From NCBI RefSeq assembly GCF_024586915.1, contig NZ_JANBVS010000012.1, positions 1 to 64,000 on the forward strand: DNA of 64,000 nt, given 5' to 3'. The notes beneath the pieces were generated by a model. The model searched no databases, was not told the origin of the DNA, and saw nothing but the letters and a program-made list of their open reading frames with translations. Source of the stretch: Bradyrhizobium sp. SRS-191 (lineage in GTDB: Bacteria; Pseudomonadota; Alphaproteobacteria; Rhizobiales; Xanthobacteraceae). Positions 54,322 through 63,676 of this stretch are shown one piece after another (position 1 is the first letter of the stretch; each line of letters begins with the position of its first letter). The translations under genes and the position numbers were made by a program.

Positions 54322-56250
54322 TTACCTTCCGCCGGCCGGCAGCATGAAACCGTCGAAATACGCGGCCAGCCGTCCGACATCGTCAATCGGCATGATGTCA
54401 GCAACATACTGGTCGGGCCTGATGATCACGAGGCAGCCGCTGGCGCGATCGATGCCGCGCATCGCAAAAATGTCCTGGCCGCTCTTCAGATCGGGACAGA
54501 ACATCTTCTCATAGTCGATCAGGCCGTAGCGGCCCTTCCGGGGCAGCAGCAGCGTGGGCATCTTCTCGAGCGCGAGCTCGCGATGGCTCTGCTGGAACAC
54601 CGCACGCAGATCGATCACCGCGTCGATATCGCCCCCCGCCGGCGTGTAGCGGCGAACGGGAGACGCGGCATCCTCGCTCAGGAATTGGCACAGGCGGCGG
54701 ATGGCGGACTGCTGCGCGGTCGGGTCCTCAGCTCCCGCAAAGGCGAATAGGCGGAAGCGGCCGTCGGCCTGAACGATTTGGCCGAGCTGCACCGGCTTGG
54801 CATCGCCGAGCCGGATCACCGGCGCAGAATGCAAGCGCTTGCCGATCACCAGGCCCGTGGCGAGCGCCTGAAACGTGTCGTCGCCGGTGAGAACCGAGGG
54901 CCGATAATGCGTCGCGGTGCCCGCCGTGTAGCGGCCGTGACGGACGAAATAGTCCTGCGTCTTGGCCGCATCGGCGCCGCCCTGCTTGGCGGCGGATGCG
55001 AGGATCCCCGACCATTCGCGATCGAAATCGATCAGCTCCTGCGCGATCGCCTTGCGCTCGGCCGAGTAGCTGTGCAGCAGCTCGGGAGCACAGCGCTGCC
55101 CCAGCACGGCCGCGAGCTTCCAGCCGAGATTGAAGGTGTCCTGCATCGACACGTTCATGCCCTGCCCCGCCTTCGGGCTGTGCGTGTGGCAGGCATCGCC
55201 GGCGATGAACACGCGCGGCAGCCTTGTCGCGACCTCCGCCTCCGGCACGTCGTCGAACTTGTCGGTGATGCGCTGGCCGATCTCGTAGACCGACCACCAC
55301 GCGACCTCCTTCACTTGAAGCGTGTACGGCGCGAGAATGCGCTGCGCCTTGGCGATCACGTCGTCGACCGTGATGTTGCGGCCGGCGACGCGCTCGCCGA
55401 CCTCGAGCTTGGCGAGCTCGACATAGAGCCGCACGAGATAGCCGCCCTCGCGCGGGATCACCAAGAGGCTCCCGTCCTTGGACGACTGGATCAGCGACTT
55501 GAAACGGATGTCAGGAAAATCGGTGACGGCGAGCACGTCCATCACGCCCCAGGCATGGTTGGCGGAATCGCCGTGCAGCTCGCGGCCGATCGCCTTGCGG
55601 ACCACGCTGCGGGCGCCGTCGCAGCCGACGACGTAGCGCGCCTTGATGGTCTCGACCTGGCCTTCATGCGCGGAATCGATCCGGTCGAAGCTGACCGTCA
55701 CGCCGTGCGCACCGGCGGGCGCCGCGGGATCGATCGTGAGATCGCGCAGCCGCCGCGAATAGTGCGGTTCGAGCTTCGCGGCCGAGCGGCGCATCACCTC
55801 GAGAAAGAAGTCGTGCACGCGGGCCTGGTTGAGCACGACATGCGGCATCTCCGACAGGCCGTCCTCGACGTCCTGCACGCGGCCGCTGCGCGCGATCCTA
55901 GTACCATCAGCGGCATCAGGCTTCCAGAACGTGGTCTCGTTGATCCAGCAGGCTTCCTTCAGCACCTTCTCGGCGAAGCCATAGGCGTTGAACATTTCCA
56001 TGGTGCGGCAGGCGATGCCGTCGGCCTGCCCGAGCAGCAACCGGCCGGGCTTCTGCTCGACGATGCATGTCTTGATATCGGGAAAAGCGGAGAGCTGGGC
56101 GGCGAGGTTGAGTCCGGCCGGCCCGCAGCCGACGATCAGCACGTCGACCTCGGCCGGCAGCGGGCCGGCCGAGCCGGAGCTCGCCACGCGCTCGGCGGCG
56201 TCGAAAATCTCGGGATCGCCCGGCTGGAAGCCATTGAGATGAAACTGCAC
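54322..56250 (-). CDS. FAD-dependent aromatic monooxygenase (phenol / 3-hydroxybenzoate type)
   Basis: A 642-residue class A flavoprotein hydroxylase. FAD-binding VDVLIVGCGPAGLNLAAQL near residue 35, the middle motif YVVGCDGARSVVRKAIG, and VFIAGDACHTHSPKAGQGMN are in the expected order. The ~200-residue thioredoxin-like C-terminal domain is also present. Length and layout fit 3-hydroxybenzoate 4-monooxygenase or phenol 2-monooxygenase. It is divergent from a MarR regulator with a shared palindromic operator, which suggests induction by an aromatic substrate. Confidence 0.87.
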   Translation of the reverse strand: MQFHLNGFQPGDPEIFDAAERVASSGSAGPLPAEVDVLIVGCGPAGLNLAAQLSAFPDIKTCIVEQKPGRLLLGQADGIACRTMEMFNAYGFAEKVLKEACWINETTFWKPDAADGTRIARSGRVQDVEDGLSEMPHVVLNQARVHDFFLEVMRRSAAKLEPHYSRRLRDLTIDPAAPAGAHGVTVSFDRIDSAHEGQVETIKARYVVGCDGARSVVRKAIGRELHGDSANHAWGVMDVLAVTDFPDIRFKSLIQSSKDGSLLVIPREGGYLVRLYVELAKLEVGERVAGRNITVDDVIAKAQRILAPYTLQVKEVAWWSVYEIGQRITDKFDDVPEAEVATRLPRVFIAGDACHTHSPKAGQGMNVSMQDTFNLGWKLAAVLGQRCAPELLHSYSAERKAIAQELIDFDREWSGILASAAKQGGADAAKTQDYFVRHGRYTAGTATHYRPSVLTGDDTFQALATGLVIGKRLHSAPVIRLGDAKPVQLGQIVQADGRFRLFAFAGAEDPTAQQSAIRRLCQFLSEDAASPVRRYTPAGGDIDAVIDLRAVFQQSHRELALEKMPTLLLPRKGRYGLIDYEKMFCPDLKSGQDIFAMRGIDRASGCLVIIRPDQYVADIMPIDDVGRLAAYFDGFMLPAGGR

Positions 56251-56278
56251 GTGACCACCCTCCCTCGTTCTTCGTTAT

Positions 56279-56296
56279 TGATCAGTATACTGATCA
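56279..56296. promoter_or_regulatory. Perfect 18-bp palindrome, likely MarR operator
   Basis: TGATCAGTATACTGATCA is fully self-complementary. It lies between the divergent monooxygenase and MarR genes, 29 bases from the monooxygenase ATG and 37 bases before the marR GTG. A second partial half-site (ATCAGTAT) follows at once. Size and symmetry suit MarR dimers, which would repress both genes. Confidence 0.8.
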
Positions 56297-56332
56297 TCAG
56301 TATGCTTGTCAAGCAAGAGAGGGAGATTGAAC

Positions 56333-56803
56333 GTGGCCGAGATGCAGGACATGCCGGGACACCTGGCGCGCCGGTTTCAGCAGATCGCGGTGGCGGTGTT
56401 CCTGGCTGAGGTCGAGGCGGCCGGCTTCGACCTGACGCCGGTCCAGTACGCCGCGCTGGCGGCGATCGCGGCCAACCCTGCCGTCGACCAGATCACGCTG
56501 GCCGGACTGATCGCCTATGACCGCACCACGATCACCGGCGTGATCGATCGGCTGGCGCAAAAGGGGCTGGTGGTGCGCCAGGCCAGCCTGCGCGACCGGC
56601 GCGCGCGGGAGCTCTCGATCACAGCGGAGGGGCAGCGAACGCTGGAGGCGATCACGCCGGCGGTTGAGGCGGCGCAGCGAATGATGGTGCGCGGCCTGAC
56701 CAAGGCCGAGGGGAAGGAGTTGGTGCGCCTGATGCAGAAGGCCATTGCCGCCGGCAATGAACTCAGCCGCGCCCCGCTTCGCGAGGGCGCGGCTGAGCGG
56801 TGA
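56333..56803 (+). CDS. MarR-family transcriptional regulator
   Basis: Start placed at GTG 56333, preceded by GAGAGGGAG at a good distance; TTG 56306 would overlap the operator zone, and ATG 56342 is also possible. This gives 156 residues. The winged-helix core has LTPVQYAALAAIAANP, LAGLIAYDRTTITGVIDRL, KGLVVRQASLRDRRARELSI and LTAEGQRTL-like SITAEGQRTLEAI, all typical of MarR. It probably represses the divergent monooxygenase and itself until an aromatic ligand binds. Confidence 0.88.
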   Translation: MAEMQDMPGHLARRFQQIAVAVFLAEVEAAGFDLTPVQYAALAAIAANPAVDQITLAGLIAYDRTTITGVIDRLAQKGLVVRQASLRDRRARELSITAEGQRTLEAITPAVEAAQRMMVRGLTKAEGKELVRLMQKAIAAGNELSRAPLREGAAER

Positions 56804-56847
56804 CAGCCGAAGATGTGTCCCGTTCGTTCGCCACGAGCGCCGCTCTG

Positions 56848-57056
56848 CTCCCTCTCCCCGTTCTTCACGGGGAGAGGGCTGGGGTGAGGGGCAGCCACAC
56901 GGGCGGTGCGCGTCACGAGCGTGCTCTGCTCACCAACAAGGCGTGTAGCATCAGACACCTGCTCCGAAGCAGCGCGGCCCACGTCAACTCACTAAGTCTG
57001 CCCGTGCCGCGGCCCCTCACCCCGACCCTCTCCCCGTGAAGAACGGGGAGAGGGAG
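56848..57056. repeat. REPIN-like inverted pair of 45-bp elements (second family)
   Basis: The unit at 56848-56892 and the reverse complement of 57012-57056 match at 43 of 45 bases. Each has a hairpin CTCTCCCCGT...ACGGGGAGAG followed by a GGGGTGAGGGGC tail. They face each other across 119 bases. Architecture matches the pair at 41636-41861 with a different sequence. The rest of the 355-base gap to 57158 shows no gene. Confidence 0.75.
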
Positions 57057-57158
57057 TGCACCGTCACCGCCGCGGCGACGTTCGTCCCGCCTGACCAGCC
57101 GTCGCCAATCATAAGGCGTATCCTCACCGCAGCAACGCAAGCCGCGAGATTCTCGGCC

Positions 57159-58616
57159 TCACGAATACCGCATCACCCCATCATCGACCTTGCCGAACCG
57201 CAGCGAGACGATGTCCAGGGCGTAGTTCTGGTACAGCCGCCACGGCCGTTTTGAGCCTTGCTTCGGCAGGTCCGCGATCGAGCGCTGCACGTAGCCGGAG
57301 CTGAAGCTGAGCGACGGCAGCGGCGTGACGGTGCTGTCGTCATTGTGCGGCACGCATTGGCGGTAGCCGTGACGGTCCATGTAGTTGAGCAGGCGGCAGA
57401 CATATTCGCAGGTCAGGTCGCATTTCAGCGTCCACGACGCGTTGGTGTAACCGAGCGTCGCCGCCATGTTCGGCACGTCGGAATACATCATGCCCTTGTA
57501 GTTGAGCGTCTTGGCGAAATCGACCTTGCGGCCGTCGACCACGATCTCGATGCCGCCGAGCACCTGCAGCACCAAGCCGGTTGCGGTGACGACGACGTCC
57601 GCGTCGAGTTCGCGGCCATCGGACAGGCGCAGGCCGCGCTCGGTGAAGGTCTCGATCCCGGCGGTGACCACCGAGGCGCGCTGCTCGCGAATGGTCTTGA
57701 ACAAATCGCCGTCCGGCACCAGGCACAGCCGCTGGTCCCACGGGTTGTAGCGCGGCGTGAAATGCGTGGCGACATCGTAGTCGGCGCCGAGCGCGGCGCG
57801 CACCCCGCCGAGGATGAGCTGCTTGACGCGCTCCGGCTTGCGCCGGCTCAGCTGGAAGAAATACATCCCGAACAGCACGTTGCGCCAACGGATCAGGTGA
57901 TAGGCGAGACCAGGCGGCAGATGGCGGCGCAACTTGTTGGCCAGCGCATCCTGCGCCGGGCGTGACACCACATAGGTCGGCGATCGCTGCAGCATGGTGA
58001 CATGCGCCGCGGTCTTGGCCATCGCTGGCACCAGGGTCACGGCCGTGGCGCCGGACCCGATCACCACCACGCGCTTGCCGGCATAGTCGAGATCATCAGG
58101 CCAGGCCTGCGGATGCACGATGCGGCCCTTGAAATCGGCCATGCCCTTGAAGTCCGGCAGGTAGCCGTTCTCGTAGCGATAATAGCCGGAGCACATGAAC
58201 AGGAAGCCGCAGGTGATCTGCACGGCTTCCGTGCCCTGCTCCGTCTTGCGCTCGGCCTCGACCGTCCAGCGAGCGTCCGCGCTGGACCAGGAGGCGCGGA
58301 CGACGCGATGGTTGAAACGGATGTGGCGGTCGATGCCGTTCTCGGTCGCAGTATCCCGGACATATTTCAGGATCTGCGGGCCGTCGGCGATCGCCTTGGG
58401 ATCGGTCCACGGCTTGAACGAATAGCCGAGCGTGTACATGTCGCTGTCGGAGCGGATGCCGGGGTAGCGGAACAGGTCCCAGGTGCCGCCGATCGCGCCG
58501 CGCCCTTCCAGGATCGCGAACCGCTTGCCCGGGCATCTGTGCTGCAGATGATAGGCGGCGGCGATGCCGGACAGTCCGGCGCCGACGATCAGCACGTCGA
58601 CATGCTCTGTTGACAT
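57159..58616 (-). CDS. Flavin-containing / Baeyer-Villiger-type monooxygenase
   Basis: Start at ATG 58614-58616 gives 485 residues. FAD-binding VDVLIVGAGLSGIAAAYHL, GGTWDLFRYPGIRSDSDM and the NADPH-binding VIGSGATAVTLVP are present. FKGRIVHPQAWP fits the F-x-G-x-x-x-H-x-x-x-W fingerprint of Baeyer-Villiger monooxygenases. Such enzymes insert oxygen next to a ketone; EthA-like and AlmA-like members share this layout. Substrate unknown. It stands alone on its strand, with a divergent membrane-protein gene upstream. Confidence 0.87.
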   Translation of the reverse strand: MSTEHVDVLIVGAGLSGIAAAYHLQHRCPGKRFAILEGRGAIGGTWDLFRYPGIRSDSDMYTLGYSFKPWTDPKAIADGPQILKYVRDTATENGIDRHIRFNHRVVRASWSSADARWTVEAERKTEQGTEAVQITCGFLFMCSGYYRYENGYLPDFKGMADFKGRIVHPQAWPDDLDYAGKRVVVIGSGATAVTLVPAMAKTAAHVTMLQRSPTYVVSRPAQDALANKLRRHLPPGLAYHLIRWRNVLFGMYFFQLSRRKPERVKQLILGGVRAALGADYDVATHFTPRYNPWDQRLCLVPDGDLFKTIREQRASVVTAGIETFTERGLRLSDGRELDADVVVTATGLVLQVLGGIEIVVDGRKVDFAKTLNYKGMMYSDVPNMAATLGYTNASWTLKCDLTCEYVCRLLNYMDRHGYRQCVPHNDDSTVTPLPSLSFSSGYVQRSIADLPKQGSKRPWRLYQNYALDIVSLRFGKVDDGVMRYS

Positions 58617-58764
58617 GAGGCGGTCCTGGCGTTCCCTGGTCCGGCGTCCCGCGCCGGTGGCGGACAGTCGCAACCCCGACCGCCGCTGTCAAATCGGCGG
58701 CGCGTTCGTAGTCGATCAACTCTCCTGCTCTATCCAAGATGGTCATCCTCAGACGGACCTCGCG

Positions 58765-59490
58765 ATGAACATCCCCGCCCCGCAGCATGAACCACCCGGC
58801 CCGGACGGCAGCCGGGACCGCGGCGGCGCGCAAGCGCATCGCATCGCTTTGGGCGTCACCATCGCCGCGATCGGGCTGGCAGGCTGGTCGCTGTTTCCGA
58901 GCTTCCCGGCCGGACAGCTGATCGCGGTCGTCACCGTGATCCCGCTGCTGGCGCTGATCCTCACCTTGCGCTTTCCCGGCCGGTTCCGCATCGGGCTGGG
59001 CTCCGGCTACGGCGCCAATCTCGGCACCGGCTGCATCGTGGCCGCCGGCACGCTCGCCGCGCGCACGCTGTCGGACATCAATCTCGTCAGCTGGCTTCCG
59101 CTCACGGCCTTCGCCATCGCAGTCGCCCTCGTGTTCCTGATCGTCGCCATCAGGTTCGAAACCCAGCTGCGCCGCCGCGGCTGGCGGATCCTGCTCGCGT
59201 CGCTGTTCGTCGGCGCCTACGCCTTCGGGACGCTCGGCCAGTTCAACACCGCGCTCGACCACTCGGCCCCGGCGCTGCTGCGCAGCCGGGTGCTCTCAAA
59301 GCATCTCGGCCACAGCCGTCTTGCGACCCATCAGGTGACGCTGGAGCCCTGGGGCCCGTTTGCGATGGCCACCGACGCGCATGTGGCGCACGCGCTGTAC
59401 GAGCGGCTCCAGCCCGGGGATACCGTGTGCCTGCGCCTGCATGATGGCGCGTTCCGGATGGCGTGGTTCACGGTGGCGGCGTGCCGATGA
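58765..59490 (+). CDS. Membrane protein of unknown function
   Basis: Start at ATG 58765 gives 241 residues. Four hydrophobic segments (about residues 27-44, 48-67, 83-103 and 108-130), then one near 145-160, followed by a soluble ~75-residue tail with LATHQVTLEPWGPFAMATDA and GDTVCLRLHDGAFRMAWFTV. I do not recognise the family. The tail may lie in the periplasm. Neighbours give no clear functional hint. Confidence 0.6.
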   Translation: MNIPAPQHEPPGPDGSRDRGGAQAHRIALGVTIAAIGLAGWSLFPSFPAGQLIAVVTVIPLLALILTLRFPGRFRIGLGSGYGANLGTGCIVAAGTLAARTLSDINLVSWLPLTAFAIAVALVFLIVAIRFETQLRRRGWRILLASLFVGAYAFGTLGQFNTALDHSAPALLRSRVLSKHLGHSRLATHQVTLEPWGPFAMATDAHVAHALYERLQPGDTVCLRLHDGAFRMAWFTVAACR

Positions 59491-59656
59491 GGCGCCGCTG
59501 GGCACCGAACAGCGATGACCGGCCATTTGCGTCGCGGCGTAATGCTGCGTATCCTCTTTTCTCAGGCCGTACGAGCGCAGCGACATTAGGGGCCTTGCGC
59601 GCCACTCCGAATACCCGGGACCTCACTCCAGGCCACGCCACGCGAGCCGTCGTCGC

Positions 59657-60388
59657 ATGACCGACTTCCTGCCCCGCCCTTTCGCCGTCGACCATCCCGA
59701 TGTGCTGGGACTCGACGTCCCGGCGCTCGACGCACGCCCCGGCGCGGTGCTGCTGGCGCGCTCGCCGTTCTATCCCGGCGGCGGCGGGCAGCTGCCGGAC
59801 CGCGGCATGATCGCCTGGAACGGCATCGTTCGCGAGGTCGTGGGCTTCGAGCCGACCGCTGACGGCCTCTGGCACCTGCTCGGCGACGATGCCATCCCCG
59901 ACGGCACGATCGAGCTCCACGTCGATCCCGCCTTCCGTCAGCGCATGTGCGAGCAGCACACCGTCGCCCACCTCGTCAACAGCGCGGTCTACACGCTGTT
60001 CGACGGGGCGCTGCTGACCGGCGTGCGCATGACCGACACCGACGAATTCAGCGTCGATTTCGATCTGCCGAAAGTGTCACCGGAGCAGCTCCGCGCCGTC
60101 GAGGACGCCGTCAACGCCGCGATTTCCGACGACCGCCCAGTGCGCACCTTCGATATGGATTACGATTCGGCCCAGGCGACCGCCGGCCTGTTCCGCGCCA
60201 AATCCGTCGCCCCGCCACGCCAGTCCGACGGCATGATCCGCATCGTCGACATCGAAGCACTCGATCGCCAGGCCTGCGGCGGCACGCATCTGATCTCGAC
60301 CGCAAAGGCGCGGCGCATCCGTATTCTCAAGGCGGACAACAAGGGCCGGCAGAATCGGCGGCTTCGGATTGGATTGGGGAGCGATTAG
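59657..60388 (+). CDS. Alanyl-tRNA editing protein (AlaX type)
   Basis: A 243-residue free-standing editing domain. Zinc ligands: H101 and H105 in QHTVAHLVNSA, and C207/H211 in QACGGTHL, the pattern of AlaRS editing domains. The N-terminal FYPGGGGQLPDRG is the conserved lead-in of AlaX proteins. It hydrolyses Ser- or Gly-tRNA(Ala) mischarged by AlaRS. Medium length (AlaX-M-like). It appears monocistronic, with a 166-base upstream gap. Confidence 0.9.
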   Translation: MTDFLPRPFAVDHPDVLGLDVPALDARPGAVLLARSPFYPGGGGQLPDRGMIAWNGIVREVVGFEPTADGLWHLLGDDAIPDGTIELHVDPAFRQRMCEQHTVAHLVNSAVYTLFDGALLTGVRMTDTDEFSVDFDLPKVSPEQLRAVEDAVNAAISDDRPVRTFDMDYDSAQATAGLFRAKSVAPPRQSDGMIRIVDIEALDRQACGGTHLISTAKARRIRILKADNKGRQNRRLRIGLGSD

Positions 60389-60408
60389 CAACACCTGCCG
60401 GCGCGACG

Positions 60409-60732
60409 TCATTTCCGACGATCGTCGATCGTCCCTAGCTCGCTCTCGGCCGCCTCGAAAAGCGCGTCATGCAACGCTTCGTCCTGCTCCCTCGTGTCGC
60501 TCCAAACGGGGCTGACGTGCACGATCGCCTTCGCCTCCTGGAGGGTGATGCCCAACGCAGCACGAAGGACGACGATGCTGTCGATCTTCCAACAGCCGCC
60601 GTCCCGCAGATGACGCACGAGATCGTCGGTCGTCGCTCCGGCGGCGAGCTTGTCCTTGCAGCTGCGCGCCAGCGCGGCGCGGTCGACCTTCAGCGCCATA
60701 TGTTCGTCACCCATTGTCCGAGCCGGCATCAT
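60409..60732 (-). CDS. Small protein, unknown, with L7/L12-like C-terminal motif
   Basis: Start uncertain: ATG 60730-60732 overlaps the upstream gene's stop (ATGA) and gives 107 residues; ATGs at 60729, 60714 and 60699 (MALKVDRAALARS, with a GGGTGA before it) are alternatives. IVVLRAALGITLQEAKAIVHV resembles the helix region of ribosomal L7/L12 C-terminal domains. The C-terminus is acidic. Probably cytoplasmic; function unknown. It likely shares a transcript with the LprI-like gene. Confidence 0.6.
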   Translation of the reverse strand: MMPARTMGDEHMALKVDRAALARSCKDKLAAGATTDDLVRHLRDGGCWKIDSIVVLRAALGITLQEAKAIVHVSPVWSDTREQDEALHDALFEAAESELGTIDDRRK

Positions 60733-61598
60733 GGCTTGGCCGCGGGAGCCGATCGGGTCTGGGCGGGTGGCGGGAAGACCGGCGCGAACAGGCAGTCCTC
60801 CATCCACGGCTGATCCTCGAGACGCGCATCGACGTCCGGATCGTATGTCCAACGCTGCTCCCGCGCCGGTGCCGGCGCTGCGGCCGCTCCCGGCGACGCC
60901 GTGGTCCAATGGGCGATGGCCTTCACGTCTACGTCGTCATCAGGCTCGGGACATTTGTCGTCGCCGACAAAATCGCGGATCGCGCAACTCGCCTTGGGGC
61001 TCGCGCGACCATCCTTCACAACGTCGAGGCTCCGCACCTCAGATATATGGCCGCTGGCCCATTCCAGGCTCACGCTGCAGATGCGGTCCTGGTGCTGGCG
61101 ATACATGCTGCTGAGGCACAGGTAATTCCAGTTTCCGTAAGGCGGGGGCGAGAAGAAGCACGACGCAGGTTCGTAGCCAGCGAAGGCTCCGCCGCTGTCC
61201 TTCGCCACGATCTTCCGCTGCCGCTCCATCGCGCGGATCAACGCGCCGCCTTGCAACTCATCTGTTCGGTGGCGGGTGCGGTCCAGGAGGATGCGTGCAT
61301 CGCTCTGCTGGGCCTCCGGATCGCTTTCGGCCGCTCCGAAGCGGTCGACGCCACCGGACCGCACCTTGAGCCAGCGCCGCTGGCTCCGGATCAGCGCCTC
61401 GTGAAACTCAGGATCCGTCGTCTCGCGCAGCAGCTTGAAGTAGGCGGCGCTCATGGCCTCGTCCGCCTTCTTTAACTGCGGCGAGGCGCAGATGATCTTG
61501 TCCACGGGCTGCTGCGCCTTCGTGCAGTCCAGCGCGCGCGCTTCTGGCGCCAGCGCCAGGCCGGCGACAAGCAAAGGTACGTAAGCCGCTACTTTCAT
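60729..61598 (-). CDS. Secreted protein with LprI-like N-terminal domain
   Basis: Start at ATG 61596-61598 gives 289 residues with a signal peptide (about 1-22, ending EARA). The N-terminal block LDCTKAQQPVDKIICASP, then ADEAMSAAYFKLL, and SQRRWLKVR, is the LprI/lysozyme-inhibitor-like domain of periplasmic proteins. The rest has paired Cys residues and a Pro/Ala-rich tail. It may bind a lysozyme or cell-wall component; the family is poorly defined. Located 13 bases after the hydrolase gene in the same direction. Confidence 0.75.
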   Translation of the reverse strand: MKVAAYVPLLVAGLALAPEARALDCTKAQQPVDKIICASPQLKKADEAMSAAYFKLLRETTDPEFHEALIRSQRRWLKVRSGGVDRFGAAESDPEAQQSDARILLDRTRHRTDELQGGALIRAMERQRKIVAKDSGGAFAGYEPASCFFSPPPYGNWNYLCLSSMYRQHQDRICSVSLEWASGHISEVRSLDVVKDGRASPKASCAIRDFVGDDKCPEPDDDVDVKAIAHWTTASPGAAAAPAPAREQRWTYDPDVDARLEDQPWMEDCLFAPVFPPPAQTRSAPAAKP

Positions 61599-61611
61599 CG
61601 AACATTTCAAT

Positions 61612-62862
61612 CTACTTCGCCAGCGACGCCAGGAACGCATCGCCGATCGCGCGCCAGCGGTCGGGATAGAGCCGCAGCAGATGACCGTCGCCGGGAACGT
61701 CGTGCAGCAGCTCGAAACGCACGCTGCCACCGGCGGCCGCAAAGGCTGTGTGATACTCATTGATCAGGGCCTCCGGGTATAGTCGGTCATTGTCGGCGTA
61801 GAGCCAGAGCTGCGGCACTTGTCCCGCAGAACCGCGGCCCGCATTGACGTAGTACGGCGTGGTCACGGGGCCGTAGGGATACCAGCCGCCGGAGAAGTTG
61901 ACGACGCCCAACACCTCGGCCGGCTTCAGGCCGGCATAATGCATGGCGAGAAAACCGCCGCGCGACTGGCCGGCGAGCAGCACCGGCCCCGGACGCACGC
62001 CGGGCAAGGTGCGGCCGAAGGCGATTGCGGAGTCGAGATCCTCGACCGCCTGTGCCACGCCGGACGAGACGTCAACGAGGCTGCCGTCATGGGCGCGGCC
62101 GAAATCCTCCTCGCCATTGATGCCCTCTGAACGGCCGCGGCCGCGCCGCATGAACGTCAGCACGGCAAAGCCGTTGTCGCGCAGCCAATGCGCCTCGGTG
62201 GCAAACGACCATGTGCGCAGCTGGTTGCGGCCGACATCGGAGCCGTGGGTGACGATCGCGAGCGGCGCCGGGACCGGCCCAGGCGCAGGGTAGTAGGTCG
62301 CCTCCAGCCGGATCGGCCGGCTGGCATCGGGCGTGCGCAGCGTCAGATGCGGAATGAAGACGCGCTCGCCTGGCCACGGCCACTCCTCCGGGCGATCGCC
62401 GGCCGCGAGGCGCGCGGCGTCGCCGCGCACCAGCGCGCCCGAGGTGACGCCACCGTTCTTGAGCGTCGCGGTCAGGTAGAGCCGGTCCGGACCATCGAAG
62501 GCATAACGGAAAATACGGAATCCGGTCATGACGAGAACGCCGTCTTTGATGACCGCCTCATCGCGCCACCATTCGCGATTAGCGCCGTAGAATGCCGAGT
62601 CCGACATAGCGAACACGACGTTGGCATGGCCGTCGGCGCGGATACGCTCGACCACCAGGATGTGGCGGTCGTCATGCCAGGTGCCGATCCACGCGCCGAG
62701 AAAGCGCGCCATATCCGCCGGCACGTCCGGCGCCGGCGGCTCGATCTCGAACGCCGGCGGCAGCGGCACGATGGCCTCTGGATCGACGGTCAGGGGTAGC
62801 GCGACAGCGCCGTGCATCATCATCGCCACCATTATTGCGAGCAAAGCCGATCCCAGACGCAT
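61612..62862 (-). CDS. Secreted alpha/beta hydrolase
   Basis: A 416-residue protein with a signal peptide (about 1-22). The N-terminal ~170 residues form a separate beta-rich domain (LGAWIGTWHDDRHILVVERI). The hydrolase domain follows, with APLAIVTHGSDVGRN, the nucleophile motif AGQSRGG (S300), an Asp in LWLYADNDRLYP and a His in PGDGHLL. This is the layout of dienelactone-hydrolase-like or dipeptidyl-type serine hydrolases. Probably periplasmic; substrate unknown. First of three same-strand genes down to 60409. Confidence 0.82.
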   Translation of the reverse strand: MRLGSALLAIMVAMMMHGAVALPLTVDPEAIVPLPPAFEIEPPAPDVPADMARFLGAWIGTWHDDRHILVVERIRADGHANVVFAMSDSAFYGANREWWRDEAVIKDGVLVMTGFRIFRYAFDGPDRLYLTATLKNGGVTSGALVRGDAARLAAGDRPEEWPWPGERVFIPHLTLRTPDASRPIRLEATYYPAPGPVPAPLAIVTHGSDVGRNQLRTWSFATEAHWLRDNGFAVLTFMRRGRGRSEGINGEEDFGRAHDGSLVDVSSGVAQAVEDLDSAIAFGRTLPGVRPGPVLLAGQSRGGFLAMHYAGLKPAEVLGVVNFSGGWYPYGPVTTPYYVNAGRGSAGQVPQLWLYADNDRLYPEALINEYHTAFAAAGGSVRFELLHDVPGDGHLLRLYPDRWRAIGDAFLASLAK

Positions 62863-62885
62863 GACGTCACCCCCGGCCGTGAACG

Positions 62886-63377
62886 TTACGGCCGATGCAC
62901 AATCACGTCGAATCCTTCCTCGGCCGCCGGCGCCACGAAGTAGGACGTGAACAGATCGAACTCCTCGTCGGTCACGTTGAACGCATGCCCACCCGCTTCA
63001 TTCCGAGCCCGCAGCCGCGCCTTGCAGACCGCGTCGGGGACGTCGAGATGGTGCAGCTGGTGCGGCACGCCGGCGGCTTCGAACAGGCCGCGCATCCAGC
63101 CGCGGCTGGCCAGCGTGTTGGCGGGGAAGTCGAGCACGACCGAGACGCCGGCACGTAGCAGCGCGACGATGTGCGGTCCCATCACGGCGCGCAGCCGCGA
63201 CGAATTGCGGACATAGTCGGCGAGGCTCGTCTGCTCGCCTGGATAGAGCTGCGCCAGCCAATCGTCCTCGGCCACCACGATGGTGGTCGGGCGTTGGCCC
63301 AGCTCCGCAACGAGCGTCGATTTGCCGGCAGCGATCTTGCCGCACACGAGGTGCAGCATGGGTTGGTTCGAAGACAT
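62886..63377 (-). CDS. P-loop kinase-like ATPase (zeta-toxin/AAA_33 type)
   Basis: Start at ATG 63375-63377, with GAGGA eight bases upstream, gives 163 residues. Walker A LVCGKIAAGKSTL lies at the N-terminus, followed by VAEDDWLAQLYPG and VVLDFPANTLASRGW. The C-terminal part has CKARLRARNEAGGHAFNVTD, likely the lid region. Family members phosphorylate small molecules or nucleotides; the substrate is unknown. 23 bases before the hydrolase gene; possibly co-transcribed. Confidence 0.8.
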   Translation of the reverse strand: MSSNQPMLHLVCGKIAAGKSTLVAELGQRPTTIVVAEDDWLAQLYPGEQTSLADYVRNSSRLRAVMGPHIVALLRAGVSVVLDFPANTLASRGWMRGLFEAAGVPHQLHHLDVPDAVCKARLRARNEAGGHAFNVTDEEFDLFTSYFVAPAAEEGFDVIVHRP

Positions 63378-63676
63378 GGACTGAATCCTCACAAGCGGCG
63401 CCGCCTCGGGCGCCGAAACGTTCACAAGATGACAATCGCAGGCAAACGCGCCCGGCCCGACGGATCAGGCCGGGTCGGTAATTCGGCGGCTGAGAGCCGC
63501 GCCTGCGATGTGAACGCGTGAGATCATGTCAGGAACTCTGCCAGAGATCGGCAGCATCGTCCAGTGACGGCGCTGCCTGCGTTGACGATCCCCGCGCTTA
63601 TCCCGTTCAATGAGCGCAACACCGGTGGTCTTCGCGCCTGCTTTCGGGGGCCCCGTCGGAAATCAGAGTCTGAGCC

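Noticed and set aside
63451..63474. Hairpin CCCGGCC/GGCCGGG near the P-loop kinase gene
   Set aside because: A seven-bp stem without a T-run in very GC-rich DNA; expected by chance, and it is upstream of the gene, not at an end.
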